Part shown: positions 7,517 to 14,050 of the stretch, one piece after another
Layout of the letters: every line of letters begins with the position of its first letter
How positions within the stretch are numbered: position 1 is the stretch's first letter
Assembly (NCBI GenBank): GCA_001772985.1
Contig: MEVN01000043.1
Coordinates: 1 to 14,050 of the forward strand
Direction of reading: 5' to 3'
From: a candidate division WWE3 bacterium RIFCSPLOWO2_12_FULL_36_10
GTDB lineage: Bacteria > Patescibacteriota > WWE3 > UBA101185 > UBA10185
DNA: 14,050 bases
Notes under the pieces: generated by a model
What the model saw: only the letters and a program-made list of their open reading frames with translations
The model's database searches: none
What the model was told of the DNA's origin: nothing
Program-made: the position numbers and the translations under genes

Positions 7517-8217
7517 CAAAACGAAATTAACTCTGTAATTTTAGAAAGTGTACTGCTTGGAATCTTTGCTATCCGGCCGAGCTCTCCTACATTTTTATAT
7601 GGCCTAAATTGTATTATACGATCAGCATAAGCAGGGCCAATGCCCGAAAGTGACTCTAGTTGAATTTTTGTCGCTGTGTTTATATTGACTATCAACTTTG
7701 AGTTGGAATTTGAAACTGCAACAGTTGTAACCACGTCCGGAAAATTGTTTGGTTGTAACTCAGCCATTGACATGCTGGATTCATAAACTTCCCATTCAAA
7801 AGGTATATAAATTTTATCGGAATCCTTCAACTTTCTTGCAACATTTAAATTTTTCGCCACCCACGCAACATCTCCATCCACCGACAACCCTCCCGCAATC
7901 TTTAAAGCATCCATTACACGAGCGCCTTCAGGTAATTTATATAAATCCGGATTTTTAATTGCTCCTGATATGTCAATGTACACTTTCTTATCCACGTTAC
8001 TGTAGGCATTTACTCCAGCAGTCCCCTCTTCCATAGTACTCTTTGCCCTGTTTTTATACTCAGTTAGGCCAGATCGCAGTACAAAAAAGCACAAAATAGA
8101 AATCGATATTGAACCAACAACAATAAATAACCATTTCCGAGCAACTATTTTGTCAATAACCAAATTTTTGTAGTCAATTAAACTTGTTTCAAAATCATTA
8201 ACAATAGATGAGATCAT
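7516..8217 (-). CDS. comEA: ComEA-type DNA receptor (SLBB + helix-hairpin-helix)
   Basis: ComEA binds incoming double-stranded DNA at the outer face of the membrane and hands it to ComEC. The 233 residues contain a short cytoplasmic N-terminus and one membrane segment at about 29-48 (WLFIVVGSISISILCFFVL). An SLBB domain follows at about 78-140 (VYIDISGAIKNPDLYKLP, RVMDALKIAGGL, KIYIPFE), then a linker. The C-terminal helix-hairpin-helix pair lies at about 176-233 (VNINTATKIQLESLSGIGPAYADRII). Domain order and length are standard. The gene lies 94 bases after leuS and overlaps comEC by one base. No Shine-Dalgarno sequence precedes the ATG. Confidence 0.95.
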   Translation of the reverse strand: MISSIVNDFETSLIDYKNLVIDKIVARKWLFIVVGSISISILCFFVLRSGLTEYKNRAKSTMEEGTAGVNAYSNVDKKVYIDISGAIKNPDLYKLPEGARVMDALKIAGGLSVDGDVAWVAKNLNVARKLKDSDKIYIPFEWEVYESSMSMAELQPNNFPDVVTTVAVSNSNSKLIVNINTATKIQLESLSGIGPAYADRIIQFRPYKNVGELGRIAKIPSSTLSKITELISF

Positions 8218-8282
8218 TTACTATACATAACAAATTTGCGAATTTTGTACAGTACATAAAATCTACTGTGAATAGAGTTTTA

Positions 8283-8313
8283 TTCCCGCATATTTAACGC
8301 AAATAGGATTTTT
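8283..8313. repeat. 31-bp exact direct repeat, copy after leuS
   Basis: These bases are identical to 8384-8414, 101 bases away, and mismatch on both sides beyond. This copy begins within the leuS stop codon and lies in the leuS-comEA gap. The other copy is inside leuS, so this one is probably the duplicate. Confidence 0.9.
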
Positions 8314-10741
8314 ATCTAGTAATGAAGTTTATGAGCTTGTTTTTAACTATAATTCGTCTATTTTCTTCGCTAACATTATACTTTTCCCGCATATTTAACG
8401 CAAATAGGATTTTTTTGACCAAAGTAACTTCGTCCCCTACTTCGGAATTAGTACAAGAAATAGTTCCTTTAAACTTCCCGTCAACCTGAACAACTATGTT
8501 AAAGTCTGTAGCTAAGTCATAATTAATATCATATTTGGGCCATTTTGACCTATGTACGCTATATTCCTCTCCAAGTAGGCTCCACATCTCTTCTGATATA
8601 TGAGGTGCGCCGGGAGCAAGAATAAGAACTAAGAGTTTTATTGCATCTATTCCCACTTTGCTCTCATTCTCAATTAAGAAGTTGACTATTTCCATTAGGC
8701 CTGATACATATGTATTAAATTTCGTTCCCAGAATGTCTTCTTCCGACCTCTTTATTCCGACATTAATTAATCGAAGTATGTCATCCGCAGACGTAATTCT
8801 TCCTGACTCAATAACCTTAGTTGAAATATCCCATACACGATTTAGAAACCTTCGGACACCCATTATCGCCTCATTGCTCCAAGAGACGTTCAACTCAAAC
8901 GGACCCGAAAACATTAAATAAAGTCTTAGACTGTCCGCGCCATAAGATAACACAATGTCATCGGGATTTATCACATTACCTTTACTTTTGCTCATTTTCT
9001 TGCCATTCGGTCCTAGAACCACGCCGTGAGAAGTTCTTTTTGCATACGGTTCAATATTTGGAACTAGCTTTTTATCAAAAAGAAACTTATACCAAAATCT
9101 TGAATACAACAAGTGCAAAGTAGTATGCTCCATTCCTCCGTTGTACCAATCTATAGGCATCCATTTTTGCAATTTATTAAAGTCGGCGAAAGTATTGTCA
9201 TTATTTGGATCAATATATCTTAAAAAGTACCACGAAGAACCGGCCCAATTTGGCATTGTATCGGTTTCTCTTCTTGCCTTTCCTTCACAATTGGGACATT
9301 TGACATACAACCAATCTTCGGCTTTTGATAAAGGAGATTCTCCGGTTTCTGAAGGCTTATAATTCTCTAAATAAGGCAGTACAACCGGTAAATCTTTTTC
9401 CGGAATTGTTACTATTCCGCATTTCTCGCAGTAAACAACAGGAATAGGCTCGCCCCAATAATGTTGTCTGCTAAATACCCAATCTCTCAAGTGATACGTG
9501 GTACTTCTTTTGCCAAATCCATTTTTCTCAAGAAAATCTATGACAACTTGCAGACCCTGTTCTGAATCTAAATCGTTTAAAAAGCCGGAATTAACAATGG
9601 TCCCCTCACCTTCATATACTTCGTCTGTATTTGTCACATTATTTAAATCTGTATTGCCTTTTTCTAATACAACCCTCTTTGCATTAAGTTTAAACTTATT
9701 TGCAAACTCAAAATCCCTTATATCATGAGCAGGAACACCAACAATAGCACTCGTACCTACAGAGTGCAAAACGTAATCTGCGATGTAAATTGGTAACTTC
9801 TCATTGTTCAATCTATTTAAAACATACCTTCCTGTAAAAACTCCAGTCTTAATTTTCCCCTCTTGTCTTTCAAGCTCACTCTTTTTTATAGATATCTCAA
9901 TGTACTTTTTTACTTCAACTTTATGATCTACGTCAGAAATGAGTTTAGCAAGCCGATGCTCCGGTGCTAACGCAATAAAACTTGCTCCAAAATTTGTATC
10001 AGGTCGTGTAGTAAAACATTTCAAAACTTCATCAGAATCAATAACCGGATAATCAATACTTACCCCTTCCTTCCTACCTATCCAATTAATCTGTTGGATT
10101 TTTATGTCATTTCGATAATCTACAGCTGTTAGGTCATTTAATAACCTCTCAGAATAGGCTGTAATTTTAAGTAGCCACTGTTTTTGGGTTCTTCTCTTTG
10201 TGACATGTCCGCATCTTTCACACTTCCCTGCTACAACCTCCTCGTTCGCTAAATTAGTTTTGCATGAGGGACACCAATTTACAGCTATTTCATCCCTATA
10301 CGCTAAACCGGCGTTGTAAAGTTGCAAAAATATCCACTGGGTCCACTTGTAATAGTTAGGGTCTGTGGTGTTTATTTCCCTATCCCAGTCAAACGATAAA
10401 CCCCAAGATATAACTTGTGCTTTTGATTTTTTAATATTCTCTGCAACTGTAATTGAAGGGTGAATACCGGTTTTTATAGCATAATTTTCGGCAGGAAGTC
10501 CAAACGCGTCCCAACCAAAGGGATACATAACATTAAATCCTTGCATCCTTTTTAACCTAGCAACAGCATCTATTGAGCAATAGCTTCTTGCATGACCAAC
10601 ATGAAGCCTTTCTCCGGAAGGATATGGAAACTCTACCAAAATGTACGATTTTTGTGCTTTTGATGTGTCTGAAGCGTTGTATATACCGGTCTCCATCCAC
10701 TTTTTCTGCCACTTAGGTTCTATTTCGTGCGGTAAATACAT
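8312..10741 (-). CDS. leuS: Leucine--tRNA ligase
   Basis: This cytoplasmic class I synthetase charges tRNA-Leu and hydrolyses mischarged products. The catalytic start has FPYPSGERLHVGHARSY, with the HIGH motif as HVGH at 47-50. A zinc-type knot follows (WCPSC at 156-160 and CERCGH at 174-179). The CP1 editing domain contains FTTRPDTNFGASF and HDIRDFEFA, the latter with the conserved editing-site Asp region. A second knot is built from CEKCG and CPNCEG, followed by MPNWAGSSWYFLRYIDP. The signature KKMSKSKGNVINPDD is perfect. The anticodon-binding part and the small C-terminal domain end in IIVKNKLINFITR. At 809 residues the length is normal. It begins 13 bases after the ArsR-type gene and is probably co-transcribed with it. 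A 31-bp stretch of its C-terminal coding region is repeated just after the stop. Confidence 0.98.
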   Translation of the reverse strand: MYLPHEIEPKWQKKWMETGIYNASDTSKAQKSYILVEFPYPSGERLHVGHARSYCSIDAVARLKRMQGFNVMYPFGWDAFGLPAENYAIKTGIHPSITVAENIKKSKAQVISWGLSFDWDREINTTDPNYYKWTQWIFLQLYNAGLAYRDEIAVNWCPSCKTNLANEEVVAGKCERCGHVTKRRTQKQWLLKITAYSERLLNDLTAVDYRNDIKIQQINWIGRKEGVSIDYPVIDSDEVLKCFTTRPDTNFGASFIALAPEHRLAKLISDVDHKVEVKKYIEISIKKSELERQEGKIKTGVFTGRYVLNRLNNEKLPIYIADYVLHSVGTSAIVGVPAHDIRDFEFANKFKLNAKRVVLEKGNTDLNNVTNTDEVYEGEGTIVNSGFLNDLDSEQGLQVVIDFLEKNGFGKRSTTYHLRDWVFSRQHYWGEPIPVVYCEKCGIVTIPEKDLPVVLPYLENYKPSETGESPLSKAEDWLYVKCPNCEGKARRETDTMPNWAGSSWYFLRYIDPNNDNTFADFNKLQKWMPIDWYNGGMEHTTLHLLYSRFWYKFLFDKKLVPNIEPYAKRTSHGVVLGPNGKKMSKSKGNVINPDDIVLSYGADSLRLYLMFSGPFELNVSWSNEAIMGVRRFLNRVWDISTKVIESGRITSADDILRLINVGIKRSEEDILGTKFNTYVSGLMEIVNFLIENESKVGIDAIKLLVLILAPGAPHISEEMWSLLGEEYSVHRSKWPKYDINYDLATDFNIVVQVDGKFKGTISCTNSEVGDEVTLVKKILFALNMREKYNVSEENRRIIVKNKLINFITR
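8384..8414. repeat. 31-bp exact direct repeat, copy inside leuS
   Basis: This copy encodes about ten residues around KILFALNMRE of the LeuS C-terminal domain. Spacing of the surrounding domain matches the family, so this is likely the original copy. Confidence 0.9.
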
Positions 10742-10754
10742 GAGTAATATGATA

Positions 10755-11051
10755 TCACTTTCCCATTCCCTCTTCTATTATGTCTTTGAAAAGCTTATTT
10801 TTTGATAAGTCTCTAACAAGTGAAATCAGTTTAGCTCTGTTTATTTTATAAAAAACCTCCCTGCCTTTTCTTGAGCTTTTCAAAAAACCAAGAGCGGATA
10901 AAACTCTAAGATGGTGAGAAGCAAGGTTTTCTTCAACATCTAAATCTCCCGCAACCTCACCTACTTTCATGTCGTTTTTGCTCAACATATTTAAAATTTT
11001 TAACCTATTTTTATCTGAAAATGCCTTAGATAAATTTAATGGATTTACCAT
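10755..11051 (-). CDS. ArsR-family winged-helix transcriptional regulator
   Basis: The 98-residue protein is a single winged helix-turn-helix domain: LSKAFSDKNRLKILNMLSK, then KVGEVAGDLDVEENLASHHLRVLSALGFLK with the recognition helix. The wing is SRKGREVFYKI. This matches ArsR/SmtB-type repressors in layout and length. The metal-binding ELCVCDL motif is replaced by KVGEVAGDL, and no cysteine is present, so the signal is not an arsenic-type metal at that site. The ATG at 11049-11051 is preferred. An upstream in-frame TTG at 11064-11066 would place the -10 box inside the coding region. It is the first gene of the long operon, 13 bases before leuS. An inverted repeat over its promoter suggests autoregulation. 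Confidence 0.92.
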   Translation of the reverse strand: MVNPLNLSKAFSDKNRLKILNMLSKNDMKVGEVAGDLDVEENLASHHLRVLSALGFLKSSRKGREVFYKINRAKLISLVRDLSKNKLFKDIIEEGMGK

Positions 11052-11057
11052 AAAAAT

Positions 11058-11086
11058 ATTATACAACCTATATTGCTAACTTGCAA
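11058..11086 (-). promoter_or_regulatory. Promoter of the arsR-type/leuS/com/argS operon
   Basis: On the minus strand TTGCAA (11081-11086) and a perfect TATAAT (11058-11063) are spaced by 17 bases. The ATG at 11049-11051 starts six bases after the -10 box, so transcription would begin on the start codon itself (leaderless mRNA). Confidence 0.7.
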
Positions 11087-11089
11087 TAG
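11070..11089. promoter_or_regulatory. Inverted repeat overlapping the -35 box, candidate ArsR operator
   Basis: The arms TATTGC (11071-11076) and GCAATA (11083-11088) are inverted around 6 bases, and they overlap the -35 hexamer and spacer. ArsR repressors bind such short inverted repeats in their own promoters. The assignment is by position and symmetry only. Confidence 0.45.
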
Positions 11090-11130
11090 ATCTTCAAAGA
11101 AAATTGATACGAAATTTTGAAACAAATCTC

Positions 11131-11174
11131 TTGACAGTTAAAGTACCGAATTACATTATAACTATAATAAAATT
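11131..11174 (+). promoter_or_regulatory. Duplicated promoter block, upstream copy
   Basis: TTGACA (11131-11136) is followed by CATTATAACTATAAT (11154-11168) and AAATT. The same elements occur before the intact gene (11755-11801) with 15 identical bases in the second block. The TTGACA-to-block distance is 17 bases here and 20 there. This block now leads into a decayed gene copy. Confidence 0.5.
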
Positions 11175-11177
11175 TTA

Positions 11178-11413
11178 ATGCCCAATGCCTGCCGAAAATA
11201 ACGAAAAAAAGTCCTTTATAATATCTCAAATGTCGCACGAATTTTGCATGTTTCTACGCACACTTTAAGAAACTGGGAACGAGAAAACAATAAAAGCTGT
11301 AATAAGTGAACTTGATTCAGATAATTTTATTGAAACTACACACGAAATAAGAGAAGCCATAAAAATTCAAACAGATTAGCCAGAATCCAAAAACAAGCTG
11401 TTCTATCAACTTT
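11178..11413 (+). pseudogene. Decayed copy of the MerR-like head of the fibre gene
   Basis: From the ATG at 11185 it reads MPAENNEKKSFIIS, then shifts frame near 11227-11231 and continues as VARILHVSTHTLRNWEREN. About 22 codons that encode the MerR wing in the intact gene are missing near 11286. In yet another frame it resumes as TIKAVISELDSDNFIETTHEI, ending at a TAG at 11377-11379. The intact gene reads MPAQNAENRQ, VAQMLRVSVHTLRNWEHD and IIKELDSDTFVETTQQV at the matching places. Weak similarity goes on to about 11413 (KQAVLSTLL against SQTALLNTL). It cannot make a working DNA-binding domain. The rest of the 11067-11457 interval holds only the promoters listed. Confidence 0.85.
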
Positions 11414-11518
11414 GTTGTACCTTTTGCAATACCTCCACTCACGCTAGAATATTACCTATGGAAAGGCGACGCCAATCAATTAGATTAAGAAATTATGATT
11501 ATTCACAATCGGGTTGGT

Positions 11519-11538
11519 ACCTGCCTGCGCAGTCAGGT
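11519..11538. repeat. 20-bp REP-like palindrome inserted in the transposase frame
   Basis: ACCTGCCTGCGCAGTCAGGT forms a hairpin with a single mismatched pair (11524/11533). About 18 bases of it appear as an in-frame insertion between Tyr and Phe of the conserved WYFVTVC segment. GC-rich palindromes of this kind are what REP-associated transposases recognise. Confidence 0.6.
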
Positions 11539-11733
11539 TTCGTCACGGTTTGCGCACAGAATAGAAAGTGTTTATTTGGGGGTATCGTGAATGGTGAAAT
11601 GGTTTTGAATGACATTGGGAATGTGATTAAAAAATGGTGGAACAAAATACAGGAACGTTTTAACATGGCGGAATTGGACACATGCCAAATAATGCCCGAC
11701 CATATTCATACGATAATCCAATGGTTTAAGCAA

Positions 11734-11744
11734 GATCGGATCCT
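11734..11744. repeat. GATCGGATCCT element at the transposase break point
   Basis: These 11 bases are the reverse complement of part of the comEC tandem repeat and lie where transposase similarity ends. Confidence 0.4.
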
Positions 11745-11754
11745 CTCTAAACCC

Positions 11755-11801
11755 TTGACATGCAAAATTATCCACTCTATCATTATAACTATAATGAAAT
11801 T
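11755..11801 (+). promoter_or_regulatory. Promoter region of the HTH-fibre gene
   Basis: A perfect TTGACA (11755-11760) is followed after 17 bases by TATCAT (11778-11783), and further on by TATAAC and TATAAT (11784-11795). Which hexamer serves as -10 is unclear. The CATTATAACTATAAT block is shared with the decayed copy upstream. No Shine-Dalgarno sequence lies before the ATG at 11813. Confidence 0.5.
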
Positions 11802-11812
11802 CCGGCCCAAAC

Positions 11813-14050
11813 ATGCCCGCCCAAAACGCTGAAAACAGACAAAACTTATACTCAATCTCTAAGGTCGCGCAGATGCTTCGTGTGTCAGTGCACACTTTAA
11901 GGAATTGGGAACACGATGGAAAATTTCGTCCTAGTTTTAAAACCGAAAAAGGCTACAGGCAGTACACGCTCTCTGACGTAGAAATAATAAAAGGAATCAT
12001 AAAAGAACTTGACTCGGATACCTTTGTAGAAACCACACAACAAGTTAGACAAGCAATAAAAGATCAAACAGGAATAACACCAACCGGTACAAGCCAGACA
12101 GCGTTATTAAACACACTAAAACAAACCACCCGGCTAGCTCCAAATATTAGAAGGGCGAAATTAGCAAGTGTCTTGGCAACTTTTCTAGCAGTGTCTTCCC
12201 TATCAGCTCTTACATACATGTATACAAAAACTGACAGATTGTCACAAAAGATTATGGATTTGCAAAAACAAAATGTTTTATCTTCCACAACCGTAACCGA
12301 CAAAGCCGGCTTGACTTTGGAAAAAACTCAAGGAAACATTGTAAACAAGGGCTACCCATTTGATCTCGGAGAAACTGTTCTTTCCGGAGCAATTGTAACG
12401 GATAACCGCGGTGTCATATTCCCCTTCTCCGGAGACAATCAGTCACTTGGTGAAAGCGGGCATCCGTGGAAATCTATTTTCGCAAAAGACTTTACGGTAG
12501 ACAAAAACGGGAACTTAAATGTAGGAGGAATCGCGACATTCGATGAAAACGCGGACTTTAAGAGTAAAGTTACTGTTCGTGGCGCACTTGATGTTGACAA
12601 GGATGTCAGGCTTAGGGGCGAAACGATACAGATTGGCGAGGACTCATCAAGCACTGTTACGATTAACGCGAACGCTATATTTCAAGGAACCGCTACCTTA
12701 TCGGGTGTTGTGACATTAGATGGCACAACGTCTAATACTTTCACGCTCGACAGTGACTCATCTGGAGTGTCTGATACTGACATTTCATTATATTTCAGTG
12801 ATGATGGAAGTAATACAGCTCATTACCTTAGATGGGACGACGGACTTGGGACGTTCATACTTTCAGATCAAGCTGTAATACGAGCATACAACGCCGCGTC
12901 GGGCCCAACCACTCTTGGAAACGGCACCTTATATTATGATACCGATAACGACCTTTTATACTACGACAAAGCAGGAACCTGGACAATAGTAGGCGGGGGC
13001 TTACAGCAAGTATATGATGTAGGAAATTCTATTCTATTATCTGCCGCTTCAGGAGATATCAGAATTCGTAACAGTTCGGAAGATATGTTATTTGCCGACG
13101 AAAGTTCGGGAAGGATAGGCATCGGAACAACTAATCCCCTCTTCAAATTGGATGTCGCGGGAAATATCGGACCTGATGGCAATAATACCAGAGATTTAGG
13201 ATCTTCTTCCAAGTACTTTGCAAACGGGTATATAACTAACCTATATGGAGGAACAAGCGGAGCATTTGGATACTGGAATAAAACAGGCACCATACTCACT
13301 CCGTTAACTGCAGGAGATACTATAGCTACTACGGGAAATGTAGGAGTAGGAAATACTTCCCCATCTTACAAACTTGATGTCAACGGAACCGGCCGATTCA
13401 CAGGAGCAGTAACTTTGGATTCCACTTTGGATTCAAATGGAGATGTGTCAATTGCAGACACTAATGTTGCTTTTGACGGAGCTTCAACCATATTTACTAC
13501 TACCGGAGCATTTACCTTAACTCCCGGAGGAACGGTTCTTATCGGCGACGGCGGAGATACATTGCAACTCTCCTCTTCGGACTGGGCAGTATCAACAACG
13601 GGAGCATTAACAGGAATATCCGGAATATCAAATGACGGAGGATATACTCAATCAGGAACATCTGCTAACACTTTTACGGGTACCTCAACTTTTTCAAACA
13701 CTACCTACTCCGCTTTATTTACCGGAGGAAATGTGGGGATAGGCACCACCGCCCCGTCTTCCGAACTGGAAGTTTACAGTGCGGACAGCGCTCTTTCGGG
13801 AGTTAGATTTTCTTCTTCCACCGCCGGAGCCAACTATTCCATTGGGGTCGGAGACGGTACTCCGTTCAATGATGCTTTGGTATTTCTTTCCGGAACCACG
13901 CAATACGCGTTTATGAACTCAAGCGGAAACTGGGGGTTTGGGTTTGCGGGAACCCCGGGGTCGCGATTGTCGGTGTCGGGCGGGTTTAGTCTTGGTTCTT
14001 CATATGTTACCTACGTGGCTCCGTCTAACGGCGCAATAATAGAAGGCAAC
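11813..14050 (+). CDS. Membrane-tethered MerR-like DNA-binding protein with phage-fibre-like exterior (3' end outside window)
   Basis: The frame is open for 746 codons and runs off the window. Residues 12-62 form a MerR-type helix-turn-helix with wing: LYSISKVAQMLRVSVHTLRNWE, then RPSFKTEKGYRQYTLSDVEI. A helical linker follows, then basic residues (IRRAK) and one membrane segment at about 117-136 (LASVLATFLAVSSLSALTYM). By the positive-inside rule the head is cytoplasmic and the remainder external. After a short coiled-coil-like stretch the exterior is Gly/Ser/Thr/Asp-rich and beta. It has tail-fibre features: LGESGHPWKSIFAKDF, GTLYYDTDNDLLYYDKAGTW, DLGSSSKYFANGYITNLY and repeated VGIGTT..P..KLDV units. 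Such fibres often end in an S74 (endosialidase-type) self-cleaving chaperone, which would lie beyond the window. The ATG at 11813 is the first after an in-frame stop at 11795. Sensor function is inference. Confidence 0.88.
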   Translation, partial: MPAQNAENRQNLYSISKVAQMLRVSVHTLRNWEHDGKFRPSFKTEKGYRQYTLSDVEIIKGIIKELDSDTFVETTQQVRQAIKDQTGITPTGTSQTALLNTLKQTTRLAPNIRRAKLASVLATFLAVSSLSALTYMYTKTDRLSQKIMDLQKQNVLSSTTVTDKAGLTLEKTQGNIVNKGYPFDLGETVLSGAIVTDNRGVIFPFSGDNQSLGESGHPWKSIFAKDFTVDKNGNLNVGGIATFDENADFKSKVTVRGALDVDKDVRLRGETIQIGEDSSSTVTINANAIFQGTATLSGVVTLDGTTSNTFTLDSDSSGVSDTDISLYFSDDGSNTAHYLRWDDGLGTFILSDQAVIRAYNAASGPTTLGNGTLYYDTDNDLLYYDKAGTWTIVGGGLQQVYDVGNSILLSAASGDIRIRNSSEDMLFADESSGRIGIGTTNPLFKLDVAGNIGPDGNNTRDLGSSSKYFANGYITNLYGGTSGAFGYWNKTGTILTPLTAGDTIATTGNVGVGNTSPSYKLDVNGTGRFTGAVTLDSTLDSNGDVSIADTNVAFDGASTIFTTTGAFTLTPGGTVLIGDGGDTLQLSSSDWAVSTTGALTGISGISNDGGYTQSGTSANTFTGTSTFSNTTYSALFTGGNVGIGTTAPSSELEVYSADSALSGVRFSSSTAGANYSIGVGDGTPFNDALVFLSGTTQYAFMNSSGNWGFGFAGTPGSRLSVSGGFSLGSSYVTYVAPSNGAIIEGN
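13112..13981 (+). repeat. Four fibre repeats in the HTH-fibre protein
   Basis: The units RIGIGTTNPLFKLDVAG (residues 434-450), NVGVGNTSPSYKLDVNG (509-525) and NVGIGTTAPSSELEVYS (640-656) are followed by the diverged NWGFGFAGTPGSRLSVSG (706-723). Spacings are irregular (75, 131 and 66 residues). This motif is common in phage tail fibres and bacterial proteins with an S74 chaperone domain. Confidence 0.85.

Larger units (their letters stand above)
11458..11832 (+). pseudogene. Truncated REP-associated tyrosine (Y1, HUH) transposase
   Basis: The start, RRRQSIRLRNYDYSQSGWY followed by FVTVCAQNRKCLFG, is typical of REP-associated (RAYT, IS200-like) transposases. So are GEMVLNDIGNVIKKWW and the HUH motif in MPDHIHTIIQW. 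These enzymes nick single-stranded DNA with a tyrosine that lies in the C-terminal half. Similarity stops near 11730-11745, so the tyrosine-bearing half is missing and the protein is inactive. The remaining codons (FKQDRILSKPL to the stop) are read from the next gene's promoter region. LPAQSG, encoded by a palindrome, interrupts the normal WYFVT strand. A -10-like TAGAAT (11445-11450) lies 7 bases before the ATG. The frame overlaps the start of the fibre gene by 20 bases. Confidence 0.85.

Noticed and set aside
11813..14050. The fibre-like gene as part of a prophage.
   Set aside because: No capsid, terminase, portal, lysis or other tail genes are visible, and the protein begins with a MerR head and a membrane helix.
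13100..14050. Fibre gene as the target of a diversity-generating retroelement.
   Set aside because: No reverse transcriptase or template repeat is in the window, and the gene's 3' end, where a variable region would lie, is not visible.

Overview
The window looks like part of a small-genome, AT-rich bacterium of the Candidate Phyla Radiation (Patescibacteria, Microgenomates-like). This is inferred from short ComEA and ComEC proteins, few Shine-Dalgarno sequences, promoters that sit almost on the start codon, and a large fibre-like surface protein. It is not proven here. No tRNA, rRNA or CRISPR array was seen.

Positions 1-2950 (minus strand) hold a Phd/YefM-type antitoxin followed by the first codons of a PIN-toxin-like frame that soon meets a stop. 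Upstream lie an unrecognised 505-residue protein with a HERRH (HExxH) motif, a small unrecognised Lys-rich ORF, and nucleoside diphosphate kinase (ndk).

Positions 2953-11090 (minus strand) look like one long operon. It starts at a promoter with a possible operator at 11058-11089 and ends at an intrinsic terminator at 2953-3002. The order is an ArsR-fold regulator, leuS, comEA, a short comEC, argS, a membrane-anchored metallophosphoesterase and a 143-residue protein of unknown function. Gaps between genes are 13-94 bases and comEA/comEC overlap. Two translation genes thus share a transcript with the DNA-uptake channel genes. Repeats lie at two gene ends: a GATC-rich 11-bp triple repeat forms the comEC tail, and a 31-bp exact direct repeat straddles the end of leuS.

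Positions 11100-14050 (plus strand) are the most unusual part. A gene that is open at the window edge (746 codons visible) encodes a MerR-type DNA-binding head, one membrane-spanning segment and a long extracellular phage-fibre-like region with VGIGTT..P..KLDV repeats. Just upstream is a decayed second copy of the same promoter block and head, with frameshifts and a deletion of the MerR wing. Between the copies sits a truncated REP-associated (Y1, HUH) transposase carrying an in-frame 20-bp palindrome. The G+C content rises along the intact gene from head to fibre. The arrangement suggests a membrane-tethered transcription factor with a surface fibre as sensor, in a locus shaped by duplication and transposase activity.
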